Shown here: positions 34,233 to 43,744 of the stretch, piece by piece
Layout of the letters: the number at the start of each line of letters is the position of its first letter
Position numbering within the stretch: position 1 is the stretch's first letter
Assembly: GCF_003013815.1 (NCBI RefSeq)
Contig: NZ_PRLH01000190.1
Location: 1-52,585 of the forward strand
DNA: 52,585 nt
Direction of reading: 5' to 3'
From: Cyanothece sp. BG0011
Lineage (GTDB): Bacteria > Cyanobacteriota > Cyanobacteriia > Cyanobacteriales > Microcystaceae
Notes under the pieces: model-generated
What the model was told of the DNA's origin: nothing
The model's input: only the letters and a program-made list of their open reading frames with translations
Database searches by the model: none
Program-made: the position numbers and the translations under genes

Positions 34233-35209
34233 AAATTAAGGATATTGGGGAACAAGGACTGCTCAAAAAGTTAAAGTCTTTTTGTCCCCATGATATAATT
34301 GGGGATGATGGGGCAGTATTATCTATCGATCCTCAACAACAATTAGTGGTTACCACTGATGTTTTAGTCGATGGGATACACTTTAGCCAAACCACAACCC
34401 CCCCTGACTCGGTGGGTTGGCGTGCGATCGCTGCTAATTTATCTGATCTCGCCGCCATGGGAGCTACTCCTGTGGGAATTACTGTGGGGTTAAGTTTACC
34501 TGGAAATCTTGCGGTTGACTGGGTAGAACAATTGTACGAAGGCATGAGCCATCTGTTAGAAGAATATAACACACCCATTGTGGGGGGCGATATTTGTCGC
34601 TCTGAAGTGACAACGGTTAGTATTACTGCTTTAGGTCAAGTTTACCCCCATCACATTATTAAACGCTCAACTGCTCAACCGGGAGATGTTATTATCACCA
34701 CGGGATATCATGGTATGTCACGAGGAGGGTTAGAATTATTGCTCAACCCTAGTTTAGCCAACCATCTCGGCCAAGACATTCAGGATAGACTGATTAAGGC
34801 GCATCAATACCCTAAACCCCGTTTAGACTTGCTTCCCCATCTTTGGGAGATTATGGATACTCATACCATTACCGGGATGGATAGTAGCGACGGGTTAGGA
34901 GATGCCGTTGTACAGATGTGTGCCATGAGTGGGGTGGGCGCACAGATACAGTTATCCTCTTTACCATGCGTATCTATATTATCACAGTGGTTTAGTTCAG
35001 AGCAAGCCTTAAATTGGGTGTTATATGGGGGAGAAGATTTTGAATTAGTCTTATGTTTAGCCGAAGAAAAAGCACAGAAACTGGTTGAGATCATAGGAAA
35101 AGAAGTCAAAATTATTGGCAAAATTGTCGAAGACAAATCGGTAAAATTAATAGATGGAAAACAACAGCAGTCTCTAAATTTAACTGAAAGTTTTCAGCAC
35201 TTTTCTTAA
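34229..35209 (+). CDS. thiL: Thiamine-monophosphate kinase
   Basis: 326 residues of the AIR-synthase-like superfamily. DIGEQGLLKKLKSF, IGDDGAVL and TTDVLVDGIHF hold the metal-binding Asp residues; NLSDLAAMGATPVG, IVGGDICRS and ITGMDSSDGLGDAV are further conserved blocks. It phosphorylates thiamine monophosphate to the active diphosphate cofactor with ATP. The start overlaps the upstream ABC permease by 4 bp. Confidence 0.95.
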   Translation: MKIKDIGEQGLLKKLKSFCPHDIIGDDGAVLSIDPQQQLVVTTDVLVDGIHFSQTTTPPDSVGWRAIAANLSDLAAMGATPVGITVGLSLPGNLAVDWVEQLYEGMSHLLEEYNTPIVGGDICRSEVTTVSITALGQVYPHHIIKRSTAQPGDVIITTGYHGMSRGGLELLLNPSLANHLGQDIQDRLIKAHQYPKPRLDLLPHLWEIMDTHTITGMDSSDGLGDAVVQMCAMSGVGAQIQLSSLPCVSILSQWFSSEQALNWVLYGGEDFELVLCLAEEKAQKLVEIIGKEVKIIGKIVEDKSVKLIDGKQQQSLNLTESFQHFS

Positions 35210-35250
35210 GAGTCATTATCTCTTAGCCATCTAAAGTATTAGGTAAAAGA

Positions 35251-36789
35251 ATGAATTTATTTGTTTCAATTCCTCCCACATCGGTCATTTTATTACGAAC
35301 AGGAGAACATATAACATTAGTCTTAATTGCCATGATAGTGTCCACTGGAATAGGTATTCCTTTGGGAATTATAATGAGTCGCTATCCCAAACTAGCCAAT
35401 CCTATTTTATTAGTAACCAATGCAGTGCAAACCATTCCGAGTTTAGCCTTGTTTGGCTTTTTAATTACCGTCCCTTTTTTAGGAGGAATTGGAAAAAGAC
35501 CTGCAATTATTGCTTTGATTTTATACGCTTTGTTACCGATTATCAAAAATACTTATATTGGTATTACTCAAATTAAAAAAGGAGTCAAAGAAGCCGGCAA
35601 ATCCCTAGGATTAGATCCGCTGAAAATTTTGTTTTTAATTGAATTACCTTTAGCCTTAAAAGTTATTTTAGGAGGGGTAAGAATTGCTGCAGTTATTTGT
35701 GTTGGAATTGCTACGATTGCAGCAGCTATAGGAGGAGGAGGGTTAGGGGTTTTTATTTTTAGAGGACTGTCTACCGTCGATAATACTATGATTTTAGCTG
35801 GTGCTATTCCTTCAGCTATTATTGCTCTATTAGTAGATTGGGGACTGGGTTGGTTAGAAAATAATTTGACACAAACGGATACAAAAAAGAAAAAAAATAA
35901 ACAAAAGTTTTTAGCTATTTTTCTTTTAATTGTCTCATCTATATTTATGGTTTTCAGTTTTATTAATCAATCACAAGGACAGATTATTATCGGTTCAAAA
36001 AATTTTACTGAGCAAATTATTTTAGGAGAACTATTAGCTCAACAAATTGAAAATAATAGTGATTTAAAAGTAGATCGTCGCTTTAATTTGGGGGGAACCT
36101 TTATCTGTCATGAAGCAGTTAAAGCACAAGAAATAGATGGCTATGTCGAATATACAGGAACCGCTTTTACTGCTATTTTAGAACGAAAACCCATCAGTGA
36201 TCCTAATCTTGTTTATCAAGAAGTCAAGGAAGTTTATGATCAAGAATTTCAATTAGAAGTAATGCCATCTCTCGGATTTGAAAATACCTATGCTATTTTA
36301 ATTAGAGAAGAAGATGCCACAAAATATAACATTGAAACGATTTCCGATGTTGCTAAATATACCCCTGAATGGACAGCAGGATTTAGTTATGAATTTTTAG
36401 CCAGAGAAGACGGTTATCCTGGACTTTCTAAGACCTACAATTTGCAATTTGCCCGACAACCTAAGACCATGGAATTAGGCTTAATGTATCGTGCATTAGC
36501 AGAGAATAATGTTGATTTAGTAGCCGGAAATTCTACCGATGGACTAATTAGTGTTCTTAAGTTAGAGATGTTAGAAGATAATAAAAATTATTTTCCTCCC
36601 TACGAAGCCGTTCCCGTTTTTAACCAAGAAACATTAGAAGAATATCCCAATTTAAACAATATTATACAACAATTATCAGGACAAATTTCTTCAGAAGAAA
36701 TGCAACAACTTAACTATCTGGTTGATCAAGAAAGACAGTCAGTTAATAAAGTAGTTGAGGATTTCTTAAATGAGAAAAATTTAACCTAA
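35251..36789 (+). CDS. OpuC-type glycine betaine/choline ABC transporter: fused permease and substrate-binding protein
   Basis: 512 residues. Residues 1-205 are a BPD-type permease with several TM helices and an EAA loop (EAGKSLGLDPLKILFLIELP). After a Lys-rich linker and one TM helix (about 223-240), residues 245-505 are an OpuAC-like receptor starting QIIIGSKNFTEQIILGELLAQ, with VEYTGTAFTAIL and AGNSTDGLI. The receptor thus stays tethered outside the membrane. Family members take up compatible solutes such as glycine betaine or choline. The ATPase is not in this window. It follows thiL by 41 bp on the same strand. Confidence 0.9.
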   Translation: MNLFVSIPPTSVILLRTGEHITLVLIAMIVSTGIGIPLGIIMSRYPKLANPILLVTNAVQTIPSLALFGFLITVPFLGGIGKRPAIIALILYALLPIIKNTYIGITQIKKGVKEAGKSLGLDPLKILFLIELPLALKVILGGVRIAAVICVGIATIAAAIGGGGLGVFIFRGLSTVDNTMILAGAIPSAIIALLVDWGLGWLENNLTQTDTKKKKNKQKFLAIFLLIVSSIFMVFSFINQSQGQIIIGSKNFTEQIILGELLAQQIENNSDLKVDRRFNLGGTFICHEAVKAQEIDGYVEYTGTAFTAILERKPISDPNLVYQEVKEVYDQEFQLEVMPSLGFENTYAILIREEDATKYNIETISDVAKYTPEWTAGFSYEFLAREDGYPGLSKTYNLQFARQPKTMELGLMYRALAENNVDLVAGNSTDGLISVLKLEMLEDNKNYFPPYEAVPVFNQETLEEYPNLNNIIQQLSGQISSEEMQQLNYLVDQERQSVNKVVEDFLNEKNLT

Positions 36790-36900
36790 TCTAACTTGTT
36801 TACCTTAGTTAACAATTGGGGGTCAGCAAAGGTCTAAAAAATTGTTATAATAATGAAGACTGAAAGCCATTGAATTAATTGATAAGGTTTTAAGTAAAAA

Positions 36901-38164
36901 ATGATTAATCAGTATGCACTAAAAAAAATAATTCAAGGAGTAATGATCTTATCATTTTCCCTAATTTTCTTAGACTCATTTAAAAGTGCGATCGCCAATG
37001 AAAACCCATCGAACTTGAGTCAAAATCAAGAAGAAAATCAAAAGAAAAACCCCTTAATAGGAACAGAATGGCAATTAATGGATTGGACTGAAAATCAAGC
37101 CTTAACTAAAGAAAACTCTACCATTGCCTTTCAAAAAGATGCCCTTTCAGGCAGTGGAAGTTGTAACCGTTATACCGCAGGATATGGGGTTCAAGAAAAT
37201 GCGATGAAAGTCGGTTTAATTGCTGCAACTCGTAAAGCTTGTACTGAAGAAATAATGAATCAAGAAATGTTATTTTTAGGAGCTTTAGAAGGGGCAAAAA
37301 TTTATAGTATTAATGCACAAGGACAATTACAAATTGCTTATATTAAACAAAAAGAGATCGGTATCTTAAAATTCAAAAAATAAATAATAATGATAGTAAA
37401 ATTATAGAAAAAAACGTTTATATTAGTCCTGAAACCATAGATTGTATAGGTGTTTCCCGTCAACAATGTTTAAAAATCAAAGAAAATTTAGAAGATGACT
37501 GGACATTATTCTATGGTTCCATTGAAGGATTTGACTACGAACCTGGCTATTTTTATGAGTTAAAAATTGTTCAAAAAAAAAATTAAATCCCCCGGCTGAT
37601 AGTAGTAGTATTCAGTGGTCACTGATTGAAATTATTAGCAAAAAAGAAACGAAAGAAAGAACAAAAATATGGTTAGATGAGCAACTCAGTAATTGGAATG
37701 ATATAGGAAAAAAGATTCCTAATGCACCAAAAATAGATGCTGAACTCCCCAGTATCGATAGGTGTAAAGACCAACTAAGAGAAGCCAAAACCCCCGCAGA
37801 AAAGGCTATTATTAAAGCCGGTTGGGAGTTATTTGGTCCGAGACAAACCTACGATGACACCACAGTCATAACCGCCATGAGTGGAGTGGATGGAATGTGT
37901 CGTCCATTGGGTTATCAAGGGTTTGTTTTTGTCGGAGAACAATTTGCCGGAACCCTATCCCCTCAACCGATGAACTCTCGAACCGATGGGGATATGGCGC
38001 GGATTTTTTTAACCAGTCCTTCTCGTTTATGGGTAGAATATAAACGCTATGATAACGATGATCCCTTATGTTGTCCTTCTGAGATGAATCAGGTATGGTT
38101 TAACATTGAAGCCAAAAATGCTAAACCCCTTTTAATTCCCACCGAAGTCATGACAGAAGCATAA
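36901..38164 (+). pseudogene. META - DUF4377 - LppP/LprE-like exported protein, broken by two single-base frameshifts
   Basis: Three consecutive frames make one protein of about 421 residues. Frame 1 (36901-37383): signal peptide, then a META (HslJ) domain with GTEWQLMDW and GSGSCNRYTAGY. It stops in TTCAAAAAATAA. Frame 2 (about 37377-37585): DUF4377 with VYISPETIDCIGVSRQQC and WTLFYGSIEGFDYEPGYFYELK, ending at a run of ten A. Frame 3 (37583-38164): NPPADSSSIQWSLIEI completes DUF4377, then an LppP/LprE-like domain with FVGEQFAGTLSPQPMNSRTDG and DDPLCCPSEMNQVW. Each junction is repaired by adding one A (6 to 7, 10 to 11). META-DUF4377 fusions are known in cyanobacteria (from memory). Either sequence errors, recent decay, or slippage. 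Confidence 0.8.
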
Positions 38165-38343
38165 TCCATTATTTGTTAAATAAGTCTTAAAAATAAATGA
38201 TGGTTTTAAGAGAAAATTTAACCTTATTAAAGAAGACACTGTTGGTAATTAGCCGTTAACAAATTCTCTTTAAATTTAAGTTATGCCTCAGAAAAGCTGT
38301 ATTAACATTGAGGTAAGAAAAATAATTTGAATGAGGATAGCTC

Positions 38344-38553
38344 ATGCGTTATGCAGTAATTATTGAAAAGGGAAGATTTCATTACGGTGCTTATGTTCCT
38401 GATATACCCGAATGTTCTGCCGTTGGAAACACAGTAGAAGAGGTAAAAAAATCCATTTATGCTTCTATTTCTAATCATCTTAACGGTTTACAAGCAGAAG
38501 GTAATGAGTTTCCTAATGCTAAAACCCTATGTGAATATGTAGAAGTGAGTTAA
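38344..38553 (+). CDS. Solitary HicB-family antitoxin-like protein
   Basis: 69 residues: RYAVIIEKGRFHYGAYVPDI, PECSAVGNTVEEVKKSI, ASISNHLNGLQAEGNEFP form the partial RNase-H-like HicB fold. The C-terminal DNA-binding domain of full HicB is absent, as in many short members. No HicA lies on either side (180 bp upstream and 84 bp downstream empty), so it is solitary. Start ATG 38344 with GAGGAT 5 bp upstream. Confidence 0.85.
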   Translation: MRYAVIIEKGRFHYGAYVPDIPECSAVGNTVEEVKKSIYASISNHLNGLQAEGNEFPNAKTLCEYVEVS

Positions 38554-38561
38554 ATCAATTT

Positions 38562-38604
38562 AAGGAGCGATCGCTATTATTTGATTATTGTTCGATTGCT
38601 CCTT
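38562..38604. terminator. Bidirectional hairpin between hicB and purM
   Basis: AAGGAGCGATCG (38562-38573) pairs with CGATTGCTCCTT (38593-38604) with a single mismatch, 12-bp stem, 19-nt loop. It lies between two convergent genes. A HIP1 sequence forms part of the left arm. T-runs after the stem are poor. Confidence 0.55.
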
Positions 38605-38637
38605 ATCCTTCAAAGATCACTTAATTTGATAAAACCA

Positions 38638-39660
38638 TTATAATCCTATGATTTCTTGATTTCCTTCTATCACTTCTCCAATTTCATAAGCATCAATTTC
38701 TTGACTTTGAAACCATTTTATGATGTTATTTGATTCACTTTTGGGAACAATAATCACAAAGCCAATCCCCATATTAAAAGTATCAAACATGGCAGAAGTT
38801 TTGACGTTTCCCATATTAGCAATCCATTGAAAAATGGGTAAAATCGGCCAAGTTTCGGGATTAATTTGTATAGATTTATTTTCTCCTAAACAACGGGGTA
38901 AATTTTCAGGTAACCCCCCTCCTGTAATGTGGGCCATTCCCTTAATTTCTATCCCTGAGTTTAACGCTTCGAGAATGGGTTTAACATAGATTTGGGTAGG
39001 CGTTAGCAGCATTTCTCCTAACGTTTGATCCCCTAAACTATCGAAGCGATCGCCCCAATTAAAACCATTCACTTCAACAATTTTCCGCACTAAACTAAAG
39101 CCATTACTATGAACCCCACTACTCCTTAAACCGATAGCCACATCACCAGTATTAATTTGCGATCCATCGAGGAGTTTACTTTTTTCGACCACTCCCACAC
39201 AAAACCCTGCCACATCGTATTCACCCACCCCATAAAACCCAGGCATTTCTGCGGTTTCCCCTCCTAATAAAGCACAACCACTGAGATGACATCCTTCGAC
39301 TATTCCTGTTACCACATCACTTAATTGTTGAGGGTTTAATTTTCCTGTGGCCAAATAATCTAAAAAGAATAAGGGTTTGGCCCCAGAGGTTAAAATATCA
39401 TTGACACACATGGCCACTAAATCAATACCAATGGTGTGATGACGATTTAAAGCATGAGCAATTTTTAACTTAGTCCCCACGCCATCAGTTCCCGAGACCA
39501 ACACAGGATTTTCATAACCTGTAGGTAACTCAAAATAACCGCCGAAACCCCCTAATCCCCCTAATACTTGAGGATTATAGGTGCTTTCTACAGAACGACG
39601 AATTTTATCGACAAAGGAACGACCGGCCTCAATATTAACCCCTGCGTCTTGATAGTCCAT
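38638..39660 (-). CDS. purM: Phosphoribosylformylglycinamidine cyclo-ligase (AIR synthetase)
   Basis: 340 residues from ATG 39660 ([13 protein letters not shown]), the conserved PurM N-terminus; a frame up to 39723 would add 21 residues that do not look like the family. [39 protein letters not shown] and [12 protein letters not shown] are the metal/ATP and substrate blocks of the PurM superfamily. It closes the imidazole ring in step five of purine synthesis. Single gene, convergent with hicB. Confidence 0.95.
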   Translation of the reverse strand: MDYQDAGVNIEAGRSFVDKIRRSVESTYNPQVLGGLGGFGGYFELPTGYENPVLVSGTDGVGTKLKIAHALNRHHTIGIDLVAMCVNDILTSGAKPLFFLDYLATGKLNPQQLSDVVTGIVEGCHLSGCALLGGETAEMPGFYGVGEYDVAGFCVGVVEKSKLLDGSQINTGDVAIGLRSSGVHSNGFSLVRKIVEVNGFNWGDRFDSLGDQTLGEMLLTPTQIYVKPILEALNSGIEIKGMAHITGGGLPENLPRCLGENKSIQINPETWPILPIFQWIANMGNVKTSAMFDTFNMGIGFVIIVPKSESNNIIKWFQSQEIDAYEIGEVIEGNQEIIGL

Positions 39661-39827
39661 ACAACACTTAAGAAACTTGGATAAGTTGCACTCAGTCATT
39701 GTAACTGATATCGTCTCAATCATCTGAGGAAAATGCTACACAGACCCTTAAAAAACAACATTAAAGCAAAGGTGTCATAATTAAATAATTTATATCTGTA
39801 TCCTCTGTTAAAGCACCTGATAACCTT

Positions 39828-40808
39828 ATGTCTTTTAATCTTAATCAAGTGGAAATATCAATTATTGTGCCTTGTTATAATGAGGAGGAAGGTCTTGATC
39901 TGCTCTTTAAAAGACTCTTTACAGTATTAAACCAGCTCGATTTATCTTATGAGATTGTCTGTATAGATGATGGGAGTCAAGATCGAACCCTAGAACGTTT
40001 AATTGACTATCATCGTCGTTATCAGGCCGTCAAAGTTATTAGTCTTTCTCGTAATTTTGGAAAGGACATTGCTTTAACCGCAGGGTTAGAAAATGCTCAA
40101 GGACAGGCGATTATTCCTATTGATGCTGATTTACAAGATCCCCCTGAGTTAATTGAACAGTTGATTGAGAAATGGCGACAGGGCTATGATGTTGTTTACG
40201 GAAAACGTCGCTCACGACAAGGGGAAAGTTGGCTTAAAAAAACAACCGCTAACGCCTTTTATCGGATTATTAGTCGTATCAGTAGTGTTCCCATTCCCCG
40301 TGATACGGGAGATTTTCGTTTATTAGATAGACGGGTGGTAGACGCGATCAAAACCATGCCGGAACGAACTCGTTTTATGAAAGGGTTATTTGCTTGGGTT
40401 GGATTTAAACAGACTTACATCGTATACGATCGCCCTAACCGACTCCAAGGAACCACCAAATGGAATTACTGGAAGTTATGGAATTTTGCCTTAGATGGCA
40501 TTACTTCGTTTAGTTTAGTGCCTTTAAAAGTTTGGAGTTATTTAGGGTTATTTTTATCCTTGTTAGCTTTCACCTATGGCAGTTTTCTGATTATTAGAAC
40601 GATTATTTTAGGGATTGATGTACCTGGATATGCGTCTTTAATGGTGACTATACTCTTTATTGGAGGGGTACAGTTAATTACCTTAGGAATTCTCGGAGAA
40701 TATTTAGGTCGTATTTACGAAGAAACCAAACAACGCCCCCTTTATTTAGTTCGAGAACGTTATGGGTTTAATAATCATGGGTTATCTGAAGTAGTCAAAC
40801 ACAAATAA
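39828..40808 (+). CDS. Glycosyltransferase family 2, DPM1/GtrB-like
   Basis: 326 residues. GT2 domain: ISIIVPCYNEEEGLDLLF, CIDDGSQDRT, SRNFGKDIALTAGLENAQGQ, then IDADLQDPPELI (the DxD metal site) and GDFRLLDRRVVDAI; two TM helices follow at about 235-290. This is the GtrB/ArnC type that makes polyprenyl-phosphate sugars. The PTPS-related membrane protein 200 bp downstream might use such a donor (inference). Confidence 0.92.
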   Translation: MSFNLNQVEISIIVPCYNEEEGLDLLFKRLFTVLNQLDLSYEIVCIDDGSQDRTLERLIDYHRRYQAVKVISLSRNFGKDIALTAGLENAQGQAIIPIDADLQDPPELIEQLIEKWRQGYDVVYGKRRSRQGESWLKKTTANAFYRIISRISSVPIPRDTGDFRLLDRRVVDAIKTMPERTRFMKGLFAWVGFKQTYIVYDRPNRLQGTTKWNYWKLWNFALDGITSFSLVPLKVWSYLGLFLSLLAFTYGSFLIIRTIILGIDVPGYASLMVTILFIGGVQLITLGILGEYLGRIYEETKQRPLYLVRERYGFNNHGLSEVVKHK

Positions 40809-41005
40809 GCAACACTACATTAATCCTTGTTAATCTTTATTCGGGGTTTATCTGTAATTCCGTAGATTCCTCTCTTAGAGATGTACTAAAAAAGTCCCGA
40901 AAGTAATGTAATTTCACAGAGTTAGTTAACTTTGACCTAAGTCGTGTAAAATAGCTAGGTGTCGTTTAATATAATAGCAAAAAATAGTTTAAACCAATTT
41001 TTACA

Positions 41006-42859
41006 ATGAAGAGAAAAGGTTATTTTGGGTCAATAGATATAGTGATTACTGTCCTTCTTTCTTTGATATCATTAGTGGTAATCATTAACTATAATGTGTT
41101 AGAAACCCATGATGGTTATGCACACCTTGTTTGGGGATATTATTGGAATCAACAGTTTGCTCAAGGGCAGTTAATGCCTAAATGGTTTGAATCAGCCTTT
41201 GATAGTTTAGGTTCTTGTTCTTTCATTTTTTATCCTCCCTTATTTCGCTCTTTAAGCCTTCCTTTTTCTGGGTTTTATTCACTTCCTAGTCAATTATTAA
41301 AAGGTAGTTATGTCCTTGTTATTCTTTTTAACGCTTTAGGCATTTTTTTATTAGCTCGCACTCTCTTTAAAAAAAATTCCTTAGCTAGTTCTTTAAGCAT
41401 ATTTTTAGGAATTTTTAATCCTTATTTGATTATCTCTTTGTTAAAGCGAGGGGCGGCTGCTGAAATTATGGCTATGGCTCTTCTTCCTTGGCTCATGCTT
41501 GTCCTCTATAGAGCTTTGAATAAAAATAGTCTTCTGACTTATCTTCCCGTTAGTCTAGTTTTTAGTGCTTTATTCGTCAGTCATATTCCTTCCTGTGTCA
41601 CAATACTCTCCTCTTATCTGATTGGTACTTTAAGTTTAGTTATTTTTCGTAAAATGAAGCTAAAAATAGCATTATTTTACTTAATTATTCCCCTTGGAAT
41701 TGGCTTATTAACTTCCGCTTTTTATGTGATGCCTGTGATTGCTGACATGGATCTCGTTTCAGCAGGGGGACTTCAACCCTATCATAATCGATTGTTAGTT
41801 CAGGGTTTTCTTGACTTTAAGTTACGTCTTTCCCCTAATCCTTGGGAACAAACTCTTGTTAAAGCTTTTGCCTTGAATGGATTAATTTTGTTAGCAACCT
41901 TGATTATTGGTCGTCCCTGGCAAAAAAATACCACTAAAAATCAAATATTGACCTTGCAAATGGTAATGGTTGCTTTTGCTTTATTTATGATGACTGATTT
42001 ATCTTTATGGGTTAGTGAAACTATATCCGTTTTTCAGAAAATTCAGTTTCCTTGGCGTTTCTTAGCGGTCAGTTCTTCCCTTTGTCCTTATTTGTTTGGT
42101 TATACGGTTGAAACGGCTACCGAAAAATTTCCTATCTTAAAAAAGAAAGTAATTATCCTCGCTTTTTGCACGGCTCTTTTTATAGTTGTTTATAAAAGTG
42201 CTAATCTTTACTTACTAAAATTTGATTTAACCAGTTTAAACAATGTGGATAATTTAATCGTAAATAGGACAGAAATTTCTCAGGAATTATTAGCTAAAAA
42301 AGAGTATGATCAAGAGGTTAATTATTATTTTATAAGTCTGGACAGAAGAAAATTTTATCTTAATAACGATTTTCAATATATTCAAACTGATGTCGGAGAA
42401 TACCTACCAAAAACTGTATCTCAAGATAATTGGGTTGATCCAGGAGAAAAAGGTAGAGGTCGGAAACTTCCACCAATTTATGATAAAAAGGTTAAATTAA
42501 TGGAAGGAAAGGGTCAAGTTTCTGTACAATCTTGGACTCCGGGAAAAAGAGAAGTTAGTATTAGTAACTCTACCAACATTATTGTGAATCTCAAAACATT
42601 TTATTATCCAGGATGGTCTATTCAGGTGACACCACCCCTCAAAGATATAGAACAAAGAGATTTTTTCTTACCCTCTGAAAATGGTTTAATGCAACTACAA
42701 CTTCCCCCAGGAAACTATCAAGTTAAAATTTGGTATCAAGGCACGATGGCAGAACGTTTAGGGATAATTGTCAGCCTTATTAGTATAGTGTCTTTGCTAT
42801 TTTTACTGAGCAAAGGATTCCGAGAATCTAATACTAATATATTTAAAAAATTTACTTAA
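41006..42859 (+). CDS. PTPS-related (GT-C-like) integral membrane protein
   Basis: 617 residues, about 11 TM helices. The first loop after TM1 has the signature of the 6-pyruvoyl-tetrahydropterin-synthase-related family: ETHDGYAHLVWGYYWNQQF, LMPKWFESAFDSLGSCSFIF, YPPLF. The Asp-Gly-His of this loop resembles GT-C active sites, and a C-terminal non-membrane domain follows (about 440-580). Such proteins are predicted lipid-linked glycosyltransferases; the name is historical. It follows the DPM1-like enzyme on the same strand. Confidence 0.8.
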   Translation: MKRKGYFGSIDIVITVLLSLISLVVIINYNVLETHDGYAHLVWGYYWNQQFAQGQLMPKWFESAFDSLGSCSFIFYPPLFRSLSLPFSGFYSLPSQLLKGSYVLVILFNALGIFLLARTLFKKNSLASSLSIFLGIFNPYLIISLLKRGAAAEIMAMALLPWLMLVLYRALNKNSLLTYLPVSLVFSALFVSHIPSCVTILSSYLIGTLSLVIFRKMKLKIALFYLIIPLGIGLLTSAFYVMPVIADMDLVSAGGLQPYHNRLLVQGFLDFKLRLSPNPWEQTLVKAFALNGLILLATLIIGRPWQKNTTKNQILTLQMVMVAFALFMMTDLSLWVSETISVFQKIQFPWRFLAVSSSLCPYLFGYTVETATEKFPILKKKVIILAFCTALFIVVYKSANLYLLKFDLTSLNNVDNLIVNRTEISQELLAKKEYDQEVNYYFISLDRRKFYLNNDFQYIQTDVGEYLPKTVSQDNWVDPGEKGRGRKLPPIYDKKVKLMEGKGQVSVQSWTPGKREVSISNSTNIIVNLKTFYYPGWSIQVTPPLKDIEQRDFFLPSENGLMQLQLPPGNYQVKIWYQGTMAERLGIIVSLISIVSLLFLLSKGFRESNTNIFKKFT

Positions 42860-42860
42860 T

Positions 42861-42901
42861 ATTTCTAATCCTATAGCCATGTCTACTATAGGATTAGAAA
42901 T
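42861..42901. terminator. Strong bidirectional terminator hairpin
   Basis: ATTTCTAATCCTATAG (42861-42876) and CTATAGGATTAGAAAT (42886-42901) form a perfect 16-bp stem with a 9-nt loop, located exactly between the convergent membrane protein and creatininase-family genes. Confidence 0.8.
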
Positions 42902-43648
42902 TTAATCAGCTTGCAGAAATTTTAAATAACTTTCACTCAACTCTTTAACCGCTAACTCATACAATTGTTGACCGTGTTCAGGGGTGGCTAAAGCAGGATT
43001 AGACCCCATTCTGCCATCAGGATAATGGGCGCGGAAATCTTTGGCTCCATAGATAGGATAACCGGAATTAACATCGGGAGATAAATCTGCTTTTTTAATG
43101 GAGTCAGGATAAACAAATTGAGTCACCGCTACTTCTGAGGGGGTGGCGTGAGATCCTTCTTGATCGCCATAGAGTTCTTTGGCTTTTTGATAGACAGATC
43201 GACACATAAACCAATTGCCTACTGTAGCGCGAACTTGCTCAGCTTGGGGAATATTGAGACTCGATAAATGGTAATAGGTTTCCGAAAAAGCAGCTTTTAA
43301 AGGAGAAATATTACCCCCATGACCATTAATAAAAAAGTAGCGAGTAAATCCGGCTTGAGTCAAATGGGTTAGATAATCAAGGATCACTTGAATGAGGGTA
43401 CTGGGCCGCAGACTCATGCTGCCAGGAAAAGCAGTATGGTGTAAGGCCATTCCGACGTTGATGGTCGGACCAACAATGGTTTGGGTTTGTTCTCCCACTC
43501 CTTTGGCGATCGCCTCAGCACAAATCGCGTCGGTGCCAATCAATCCAGTGGGTCCGTGTTGTTCAGTGGAACCAATGGGAAGAATGATCCCAGTATTGGT
43601 TTGTAAATAGTCTTCGACTTCGGGCCAGGTCATTAAATGTAGCAACAT
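42902..43648 (-). CDS. Creatininase-family amidohydrolase
   Basis: 248 residues. PIGSTEQHGPTGLIGTDAI holds the Glu/His/Asp metal ligands; FINGHGGNISPL holds another His; EGSHATPSEVAVTQF the final Glu. The family includes creatininase and enzymes of riboflavin or F420 pathways and mycofactocin (MftE); no neighbour here indicates which. In cyanobacteria the role is unknown. Confidence 0.9.
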   Translation of the reverse strand: MLLHLMTWPEVEDYLQTNTGIILPIGSTEQHGPTGLIGTDAICAEAIAKGVGEQTQTIVGPTINVGMALHHTAFPGSMSLRPSTLIQVILDYLTHLTQAGFTRYFFINGHGGNISPLKAAFSETYYHLSSLNIPQAEQVRATVGNWFMCRSVYQKAKELYGDQEGSHATPSEVAVTQFVYPDSIKKADLSPDVNSGYPIYGAKDFRAHYPDGRMGSNPALATPEHGQQLYELAVKELSESYLKFLQAD

Positions 43649-43744
43649 GGAGATTCAATGGTATAACAATGATGAGGATATTTTTAATCCTAGCGGTTTC
43701 GTTGTGTTGTCTATCTTGGCATAGAATCAAAAATCAGATTAATT

